From assembly GCF_900103485.1 (NCBI RefSeq), contig NZ_FNHW01000003.1:1-64000 (forward strand): a stretch of 64,000 nucleotides of DNA. The letters are read 5' to 3'. Position 1 is the first letter of the stretch. The number at the start of each line of letters is the position of its first letter. Made by a program: the position numbers and the translations under genes. The DNA is from Fictibacillus solisalsi. Its GTDB lineage: Bacteria; Bacillota; Bacilli; Bacillales; Fictibacillaceae. The notes below the pieces were generated by a model, which worked only from the letters and a program-made list of their open reading frames with translations, had not been told where the DNA came from and did no database searches. Of this stretch, positions 58,454 through 64,000 are shown piece after piece.

Positions 58454-59101
58454 ATGTTTACTGGAATCGTTGAAGAATTAGGTACAATCGAAGGAATTAA
58501 AAAAGGCAACGAGACCATTGTGTTAACCATTTCCGCTTCAAAAATTCTTGAAGATGTCCACCTTGGAGACAGCATTTCCGTTAACGGTGTTTGTTTAACG
58601 GTGACCACCTTTTCAGAGAAAAGCTTTACCGTTGATATTATGCCTGAAACCTATCGGAGCACAGGACTGAAACTCTTATCGTTTGGATCAAAAGTAAATC
58701 TTGAACGGGCTATGTCATCCGGAGGGCGGTTTGGAGGACATTTTGTCAGCGGCCATATCGATGGTACCGGCGAAATTGTTCAAAAACGTCCCGAAAAGAA
58801 TGCTATTTATTATGATATAAAGGTTCCAAAAAGACTGTCCAACTATCTGTTGCTGAAAGGATCAGTGGCGGTGGATGGAACAAGCCTGACCATTTTTGGT
58901 TTGACGGATGATACGTTTACGGTCTCATTGATCCCTCATACCGTTTCCTATACTGTATTAGGTGATAAAACCAAGGGAGATTCGGTGAATGTGGAGTGCG
59001 ACATGCTTGGAAAGTATGTTGAAAAATTTATCACAGGCAAAAAAGAAGAAAAACAAAAATCAGCCATAACACTGGAATACTTAGCAGAGCATGGGTTTTA
59101 A
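58454..59101 (+). CDS. ribE: Riboflavin synthase alpha subunit
   Basis: 215-aa enzyme dismutating two dimethylribityl-lumazine molecules to riboflavin. Two tandem lumazine-binding repeats: MFTGIVEELGTIEGI and LGDSISVNGVCLTV in the first, GHFVSGHIDGTGEI and KGSVAVDGTSLTIFGL in the second. ATG at 58454 follows AGGAGGTG. It is the first gene of the riboswitch operon; ribD, usually first in Bacillus, is missing. Confidence 0.96.
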   Translation: MFTGIVEELGTIEGIKKGNETIVLTISASKILEDVHLGDSISVNGVCLTVTTFSEKSFTVDIMPETYRSTGLKLLSFGSKVNLERAMSSGGRFGGHFVSGHIDGTGEIVQKRPEKNAIYYDIKVPKRLSNYLLLKGSVAVDGTSLTIFGLTDDTFTVSLIPHTVSYTVLGDKTKGDSVNVECDMLGKYVEKFITGKKEEKQKSAITLEYLAEHGF

Positions 59102-59120
59102 AGCAGAGGAGGGATGATCG

Positions 59121-60314
59121 ATGTTTCACAGTATAGAAGAAGCGATTGAGGATTTGATTAACGGTAAACCCGTCATTGTGGTGGATGATGAAGACAGAGA
59201 AAATGAAGGAGACTTTGTCGCCATCGCTGAAAAAGTAACACCATCAACGGTTAACTTTATGGCAACTCACGGAAGAGGACTGATTTGCGCACCGATTGAC
59301 GAAAATCTTGCAGCTAAGCTGGAGCTGACACCGATGGTCACAAATAACACGGATCCCCATGGGACGGCCTTTACAATCAGCATTGACCATGAAAGCACAA
59401 CAACGGGAATTTCGGCTGCTGAACGGGCCATCACCATTCAAAAAATGGTTGAAGAAGGTGCGAAGGGAACTGACTTCAAGCGTCCCGGCCATGTCTTTCC
59501 CTTGATCGCCAAAAAAGGAGGCGTTCTGAGGAGAGCAGGACATACGGAAGCTGCCGTTGATCTTGCTCTGTTGGCAGGCGCAAAACCAGCAGGAATGATT
59601 TGTGAAATCATGAATGCAGATGGAACCATGGCAAGGGTGCCAGAGCTGCAAAAATTGGCACTAGAGCATGATCTGAAATTCATTACCATTAAAGATCTTA
59701 TTCAATATAGAAACCGGAAAGAAAAAATGGTTAAAAAAGAAGTCGAAATTAAATTGCCGACGGATTTCGGAGATTTTACCGCCATTGGCTTTTCCAATCT
59801 TATTGATGATAAAGAGCATGTAGCGCTGATCAAAGGAACGATCGATCCCGAACAGCCGGTACTTGTAAGAGTGCATTCAGAATGCCTGACCGGTGATGTT
59901 TTCGGTTCTCATCGCTGTGATTGCGGCCCGCAGCTTCATGCGGCACTTCAGCAGATTGAAGAGGCTGGTTCAGGTGTACTGCTCTATATGAGGCAGGAGG
60001 GGCGTGGAATTGGCCTGCTGAATAAGATGCGCGCCTACAAGCTTCAGGAAGAAGGCTTGGACACGGTGGAAGCCAATGAAAAGCTCGGCTTCGCGCCTGA
60101 CCTTCGTAACTATGGCATCGGCGCACAAATCTTGAAAGAACTCGGCATTAAGAAAATGCGACTTTTAACTAACAATCCCCGCAAAATTACCGGGCTTAAA
60201 GGTTACGATCTTGAAGTGGTTGAACGGGTGCCCATTCAGATGCCGGCAAATAAAGACAATGAAAACTATTTAAAAACAAAGAAGATGAAACTGGGGCACT
60301 TGCTGCAGTTCTAA
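59121..60314 (+). CDS. ribBA: Bifunctional DHBP synthase/GTP cyclohydrolase II
   Basis: 397-aa fusion. Residues 1-200 are RibB ([43 protein letters not shown]). Residues about 205-397 are RibA with [24 protein letters not shown] (three zinc Cys) and [19 protein letters not shown]. Both active sites look intact, so this operon makes its own first committed pyrimidine, independently of the stand-alone RibA at 39748. Start ATG after AGAGGAGGGATG. Confidence 0.97.
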   Translation: MFHSIEEAIEDLINGKPVIVVDDEDRENEGDFVAIAEKVTPSTVNFMATHGRGLICAPIDENLAAKLELTPMVTNNTDPHGTAFTISIDHESTTTGISAAERAITIQKMVEEGAKGTDFKRPGHVFPLIAKKGGVLRRAGHTEAAVDLALLAGAKPAGMICEIMNADGTMARVPELQKLALEHDLKFITIKDLIQYRNRKEKMVKKEVEIKLPTDFGDFTAIGFSNLIDDKEHVALIKGTIDPEQPVLVRVHSECLTGDVFGSHRCDCGPQLHAALQQIEEAGSGVLLYMRQEGRGIGLLNKMRAYKLQEEGLDTVEANEKLGFAPDLRNYGIGAQILKELGIKKMRLLTNNPRKITGLKGYDLEVVERVPIQMPANKDNENYLKTKKMKLGHLLQF

Positions 60315-60334
60315 ACAGAGGAGGATACACAAAA

Positions 60335-60805
60335 ATGGGAAACATTTTTGAAGGAAACTTAATCGGAACAGGACTAAAAGTAGGGGTCGTAGTAGGCCGT
60401 TTCAATGAATTTATTACAAACAAGCTGCTTGGAGGCGCACAGGACGCACTGAAACGCCATGGAGTGGAAGAAGAGAATGTGGACGTGGCGTGGGTGCCAG
60501 GTGCTTTTGAAATTCCTTTGATCGCCAAAAAAATGGCCGATTCCGGAAAGTACGACGCAGTAATTACACTTGGAACGGTTATTCGCGGGTCAACTCCTCA
60601 CTTTGATTATGTGTGCAACGAAGCGGCAAAAGGTGTTTCAGCGGCTTCACTTCAGTCAGGGATCCCGGTTATATTTGGTGTTTTGACCACTGATTCGATC
60701 GAGCAGGCAATCGAGCGCGCAGGAACGAAGGCTGGTAATAAGGGTTGGGAAGCGGCTGCTTCTGCCATCGAGATGGCCAACTTAAATCGCCAATTTAATT
60801 TTTAA
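60335..60805 (+). CDS. ribH: 6,7-dimethyl-8-ribityllumazine synthase
   Basis: 156-aa lumazine synthase joining the ribitylaminouracil and dihydroxybutanone phosphate. Typical segments: [54 protein letters not shown] and [20 protein letters not shown]. Start ATG after AGAGGAGG. Last gene of the operon. Confidence 0.97.
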   Translation: MGNIFEGNLIGTGLKVGVVVGRFNEFITNKLLGGAQDALKRHGVEEENVDVAWVPGAFEIPLIAKKMADSGKYDAVITLGTVIRGSTPHFDYVCNEAAKGVSAASLQSGIPVIFGVLTTDSIEQAIERAGTKAGNKGWEAAASAIEMANLNRQFNF

Positions 60806-60811
60806 TAAAAG

Positions 60812-60838
60812 GAAGTCCGTCTCTGGCGGGCTTTTTAT
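60812..60838 (+). terminator. Terminator of the rib operon
   Basis: GAAGTCCG pairs with CGGGCTTT (G-T pair) around TCTCTGG, followed by a T-rich tail. Confidence 0.75.
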
Positions 60839-60875
60839 TTTTTATAAATTGTTAGAAAATATACAATATTCCATA

Positions 60876-60905
60876 TTGACACTTTAATTATAATAGTGGT
60901 ACTAT
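60876..60905 (+). promoter_or_regulatory. Promoter of the bmr leader and exporter
   Basis: TTGACA (60876-60881), 18-base spacer, TACTAT (60900-60905), 46 bases before the leader ORF. Confidence 0.65.
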
Positions 60906-60951
60906 TACTGAGGTCAAAAGAATTCCAATTTATTGAAAGGGTGGTTGTGTC

Positions 60952-61041
60952 ATGAAAAAGACTATGATTCATTTACTTTGTTTAACAAAAAGCTCTTTTT
61001 TAATTTCATATGGTGACCGGCCATTCCGTAATGACGCATAA
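60952..61041 (+). CDS. bmrB: Leader peptide controlling the bmrCD exporter (BmrB-like)
   Basis: 29 codons starting at ATG after GAAAGGGTGG (begins MKKTMIHLLCLTK, ends DRPFRNDA). The frame ends just before two hairpins and 130 bases upstream of an ABC exporter of the BmrC type. In B. subtilis bmrCD is preceded by the leader gene bmrB, where ribosome stalling by antibiotics prevents terminator formation. Position, size and structures match that model, so this is called a regulatory leader; peptide sequence similarity to BmrB was not checked. Confidence 0.72.
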   Translation: MKKTMIHLLCLTKSSFLISYGDRPFRNDA

Positions 61042-61046
61042 TCTTT

Positions 61047-61086
61047 AGACACGGCCGCGCTTTTTCCTTTGTGACGTGACGTGTCT
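61047..61086 (+). promoter_or_regulatory. Leader-region hairpin (possible anti-terminator or anchor)
   Basis: AGACACG (61047-61053) pairs with CGTGTCT (61080-61086). It lies six bases after the leader stop, directly before the terminator, so a ribosome on the leader would affect its folding. Confidence 0.5.
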
Positions 61087-61094
61087 CTATTTTT

Positions 61095-61128
61095 AGCATA
61101 TCGCCTCCCTGAGGCGGTATGCTTTTTT
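61095..61128 (+). terminator. Attenuator terminator of the bmr operon
   Basis: AGCATATCGCCTC pairs with GAGGCGGTATGCT around CCT, followed by T6, between leader peptide and bmrC. Confidence 0.85.
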
Positions 61129-61173
61129 GATTTTGGGGTTCTATTTACCATTCATATAAAGGAGCGATGCAGG

Positions 61174-61230
61174 ATGAGATTACTAACAATGGTGAGATTA
61201 AAATGGCAGCTTCATTTGGGAACGGGGTAG
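61174..61230 (+). CDS. Possible second short leader ORF before bmrC
   Basis: ATG at 61174 with AAAGGAG 10 bases upstream opens 18 codons (MRLLTMVRLKWQLHLGTG). It lies after the attenuator terminator. An overlapping frame from ATG 61167 gives 24 codons. Either may be fortuitous; no family is recognised. Confidence 0.25.
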   Translation: MRLLTMVRLKWQLHLGTG

Positions 61231-61269
61231 CTTTCGGATGATGGTTTTTAGGAGGAGAGGAGTGAAACG

Positions 61270-63024
61270 ATGTTTTCTGTTTTAAGCAAATTGGCATGGT
61301 TCTTTAAAGAGCACTGGAAACGCTATACGATCGCGGTCGTTTTATTAATTGTGGTTGGCATTCTGGAGGTTATTCCTCCAAAAATCGTCGGAAATGCAAT
61401 TGATGCCATTAACCTGGGCAAATTGACAAAAGAAACACTGATCCAGACGATTTTAGTATATACCTGTTTATTAACTATTACTTATATATTAACGTATTTC
61501 ATGATGTATCAGTTGTTTGGCGGGGCTTTTGTTGTGGAACGGATCCTCCGTTCCAAATTCATGAGGCATCTTTTAAAAATGACTCCTTCGTTTTATGAAA
61601 AAAATAAGACCGGAGACCTTATGGCCCGGGCAACCAACGATTTAAAGGCCATTTCAGTTACCGCAGGGTTCGGAATCCTCACCCTGGTAGACTCGAGTGC
61701 ATTTATGCTGGTTATTTTGTTTACCATGGGGTTGTTTATCAGCTGGAAACTGACACTCGCCGCTGTCATTCCCCTCCCGCTCATGGCCATTGCCATGAAT
61801 CGGTACGGAAAGAAGGTCCATGAACGGTTTTTGAAGGCACAGGATGCCTTTGGAGACATGAATGATCAAGTGCTTGAGAGCATTTCGGGAGTGAGGGTAA
61901 TCCGTGCTTACGTAAAAGAGCAGGAAGATATGGCCCGCTTTCAAACTCTCACGGATGATGTCTTTGGAAAAAATATTGCTGTTGCCAAGGTGGATGCGTT
62001 GTTTGAACCAACCATCAAAGTGCTGGTTGGAATCAGCTATTTGATTGGATTGGGATATGGTGCATATCTTGTTTTTCACAACACACTCACTCTGGGACAG
62101 CTTGTTTCTTTCAACGTCTATCTTGGAATGCTGATATGGCCGATGTTTGCCGTTGGCGAATTAATCAATGTCATGCAGCGGGGAAATGCCTCTTTAGACC
62201 GGGTAAACGAAACACTTGCCTATGAACCGGATGTAAATAGCCATCCCCACCCGATAAAGCTGGACCGGCCGGGAACCATTGAATTCCGTAATGTATCGTT
62301 TCGGTATCCGTCATCTGAAAGGGATAACTTAAGAGGAATTCATGTAAGCGTTAAAACCGGTCAGACGCTTGGTATTGTTGGAAGAACAGGAAGCGGGAAA
62401 ACAACGCTGCTCAAACAGCTTCTTCGTGAGTATCCGTTAGGAGAGGGGACCATCAGCATCTCGGAAATCAATCTGGCACAGCTTGCCATAGAGGAAATTC
62501 AGGGGTGGGTCGGCTATGTTCCGCAAGAAGCTACCCTTTTTTCAAAAACAATACGAGAGAATGTCCTGTTTGGGAATAGCCAGGGAACGGATAAGGAGCT
62601 TCAGCATGCTCTTAAAATGGCAGCTTTTGATCAGGATGTGAAGTATTTGCCGCAGGGACTCAATACGCTGGTAGGGGAAAAAGGCGTCGCTTTGTCCGGT
62701 GGGCAAAAACAGCGGGTTTCCATTGCCAGGGCCTTGCTCATCGATCCCGAGATCCTGCTGCTGGATGATGCCCTTTCAGCGGTTGATGCAAAGACAGAAG
62801 CTGCCATCATCTCTAACATAAGAAGAGAGAGAGCAGGCAAAACAACTTTGATTACAACCCATCGGTTATCAGCAGTGGAACACGCCGATTGGATCATCGT
62901 AATGGACGATGGGGAGATCGCCGAAGAGGGAACACATAACGAGCTTCTGGAGCACGGCGGCTGGTACAGTGATCAGTATGAACGGCAAAAGGTCGAAGAA
63001 CGTCACGATGAAAGGGCGGTGTAA
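61270..63024 (+). CDS. bmrC: Heterodimeric ABC multidrug exporter subunit BmrC
   Basis: 584-aa half-transporter: six helices (about 15-310), then an ATPase with Walker A GRTGSGKTTLLKQLL (about 375-389), signature LSGGQKQRVSIARALL (about 477-492) and Walker B EILLLDDALSAVD. The residue after the Walker B Asp is Asp instead of the catalytic Glu, the degenerate site known for the BmrC subunit. Start ATG after AGGAGGAGAGG. Corresponds to B. subtilis YheI (585 aa). Pairs with the next gene. Confidence 0.95.
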   Translation: MFSVLSKLAWFFKEHWKRYTIAVVLLIVVGILEVIPPKIVGNAIDAINLGKLTKETLIQTILVYTCLLTITYILTYFMMYQLFGGAFVVERILRSKFMRHLLKMTPSFYEKNKTGDLMARATNDLKAISVTAGFGILTLVDSSAFMLVILFTMGLFISWKLTLAAVIPLPLMAIAMNRYGKKVHERFLKAQDAFGDMNDQVLESISGVRVIRAYVKEQEDMARFQTLTDDVFGKNIAVAKVDALFEPTIKVLVGISYLIGLGYGAYLVFHNTLTLGQLVSFNVYLGMLIWPMFAVGELINVMQRGNASLDRVNETLAYEPDVNSHPHPIKLDRPGTIEFRNVSFRYPSSERDNLRGIHVSVKTGQTLGIVGRTGSGKTTLLKQLLREYPLGEGTISISEINLAQLAIEEIQGWVGYVPQEATLFSKTIRENVLFGNSQGTDKELQHALKMAAFDQDVKYLPQGLNTLVGEKGVALSGGQKQRVSIARALLIDPEILLLDDALSAVDAKTEAAIISNIRRERAGKTTLITTHRLSAVEHADWIIVMDDGEIAEEGTHNELLEHGGWYSDQYERQKVEERHDERAV

Positions 63025-63028
63025 ATAA

Positions 63029-64000
63029 GTGAAGCCTGGAAAACGATTATTCCAATACGCTCTGATTTATAAAAAAAGCTTTATAATTGGGCTTCTTCTG
63101 CTGGCTCTCGCGGTATCTGCAGAGCTTACCGGTCCTTTTATAGCAAAACGAATGATAGATGTACACATTTTGGGGATAGAAAAGCCATGGTTTGAAACCG
63201 GGACCGGTTCAAAAAACACGGTAGCTTTTCAAGGAAAGTTCTATAAAAGGGAAGACCGGCTGCTGCCGGGTGAACGCAAGGGAACGCAAGTCAGGATCAC
63301 CCAGATCGGAAGAAGTTATTATTTCATTCCGCGACCTGCCAATATTGAAGGCGAGAAGAAGTACAATAACCATAAAATTACCGTTTCAAATAAAAGTGTT
63401 ATAAAAGAATACCCGGCAGTACCGATGAAAAACAAGGATCTTTTTAAATTCTACAAGCCTGAGATTGGGGGACTCGTCAAACTGACCGGTTTTTATTTTG
63501 TTCTGCTATTGTTCGCGAGTATTTTTCAGTATGGCCAGCATTATATGCTGCAAAGCTCATCCAACCTTGTGATCAAAAAACTGCGTCAGGATGTTTTCTC
63601 CCAAATCCAGCGGGTCCCGATTACGTATTTTGACAATCAGCCTGCAGGAAAAATAGTATCCCGGGTAACGAATGATACGGAAGCGATCAAAGAATTATTT
63701 GTAAATGTGCTGTCGAATTTTTTTACAGGAATCATCTATATGGCGGGGATTTTCACAGCTCTCTTTATCCTTGATGCCCGCCTGGCCATGATCACCATGG
63801 TTTTGGTTCCTATTCTCCTTGTATGGATCAAGATGTACAGAAAAGTTGCCTCCAAGTATAACCATATTATTCGTTCGACGTTGAGTGATATAAACGGTAT
63901 GGTTAATGAGTCCATTCAAGGCATGCCGATCATTCAGGCGTTCAAAAGGCAAAAAGAGACGGTTAAGGAATTTGAAGAGATGAACAAAACGTATTATTCC
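63029..64000 (+). CDS. bmrD: Heterodimeric ABC multidrug exporter subunit BmrD (5' part, cut by window end)
   Basis: GTG at 63029, four bases after bmrC and preceded by AAGGGCGG, opens a frame that remains open for 324 codons to the window edge. TM1 (FIIGLLLLALAVSAELTGPFI) is followed by a large extracytoplasmic insert of about 110 residues before TM2, the feature that separates BmrD (YheH) from BmrC. The DNQPAGKIVSRVTNDTEAIKELF coupling helix follows. The ATPase domain lies outside the window. Confidence 0.93.
   Translation, partial: MKPGKRLFQYALIYKKSFIIGLLLLALAVSAELTGPFIAKRMIDVHILGIEKPWFETGTGSKNTVAFQGKFYKREDRLLPGERKGTQVRITQIGRSYYFIPRPANIEGEKKYNNHKITVSNKSVIKEYPAVPMKNKDLFKFYKPEIGGLVKLTGFYFVLLLFASIFQYGQHYMLQSSSNLVIKKLRQDVFSQIQRVPITYFDNQPAGKIVSRVTNDTEAIKELFVNVLSNFFTGIIYMAGIFTALFILDARLAMITMVLVPILLVWIKMYRKVASKYNHIIRSTLSDINGMVNESIQGMPIIQAFKRQKETVKEFEEMNKTYYS

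Overview
The window looks like a chromosomal segment of an endospore-forming, low-to-moderate-GC member of the Bacillaceae, close enough to Bacillus subtilis that much of the gene order can be followed. It opens with the 3' end of a 5S rRNA and a 16-tRNA cluster in the order of the B. subtilis trnD cluster (Asn-Ser-Glu-Val-fMet-Asp-Phe-Thr-Tyr-Trp-His-Gln-Gly-Cys-Leu-Leu). It then runs through queG (yhbA), a yhbB-type amidase, trmL (cspR), prkA, yhbH, yhcW, yhcX, pgcA, a CNNM/CorC protein, a GltT/GltP carrier and, at the far end, bmrC/bmrD (yheI/yheH). Sporulation is represented by prkA, yhbH, spoVR, cotJABC and a YjcZ-type peptide. Species-level identity is not inferred.

Layout. 0-2 kb: rRNA/tRNA. 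2-6 kb: B3/B4 protein, queG, ogt, amidase, trmL, a 29-aa membrane peptide. 6-13 kb: prkA, then signal peptidase and a Fur-boxed feoA-feoB with a Cys-rich accessory peptide, then yhbH. 13-19 kb: secreted MBL protein, HAD, VOC, YhcX, pgcA. 19-19.8 kb: two apparently broken genes (a small membrane peptide with an in-frame stop and a frameshifted MerR regulator). 20-26.5 kb: membrane proteins and transporters (CNNM/CorC, two YitT family members, glutamate carrier, KtrD-like K+ translocator). 26.7-32.5 kb: PhzF protein and a tight envelope gene cluster (ChrB-like, NodB deacetylase, DedA, MGDG-synthase-type glycosyltransferase, CorA, second DedA). 33-35.4 kb: DUF421 protein and SpoVR. 35.5-39.6 kb: a CstR-controlled persulfide/sulfane-sulfur regulon (cstR, DsrE-like, rhodanese, TusA-rhodanese, CstB-like, TusA, TauE) with four CstR-type operators. 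39.7-42.2 kb: second GTP cyclohydrolase II, ribD and a HAD phosphatase. 42.3-44.6 kb: second feo locus with FeoB split into GTPase and membrane polypeptides. 44.7-46.7 kb: cobalamin riboswitch, cobT, bluB. 46.7-55.6 kb: DUF2971, orphan ModB-like permease, YugP-type protease, cotJABC, YjcZ, MBL, poly-His protein, PepP-like peptidase, DapF-like epimerase, thioredoxin. 55.7-58 kb: LysR, CMD and nitroreductase. 58-60.8 kb: FMN riboswitch, ribE-ribBA-ribH. 60.9-64 kb: a leader-peptide attenuator and the heterodimeric drug exporter bmrC/bmrD, cut by the window end.

How it works together. Iron uptake is served by two different ferrous systems, only one with visible Fur boxes. Riboflavin synthesis is split: the FMN-riboswitch operon lacks ribD, and the only ribD seen sits in a separate cassette with its own GTP cyclohydrolase II and a phosphatase, in principle enough to go from GTP to the ribitylaminouracil intermediate outside FMN control. 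Cobalamin lower-ligand synthesis and activation (bluB, cobT) is under a B12 riboswitch. Sulfur stress is under CstR. The bmr exporter appears to be controlled by translation-coupled attenuation. No CRISPR array, prophage or intact insertion sequence was seen. The most unusual items are the ribA2-ribD-HAD cassette, the split FeoB, the CstR regulon beginning with a tiny CPC peptide, the envelope operon, and the cluster of gene lesions at 19 kb.
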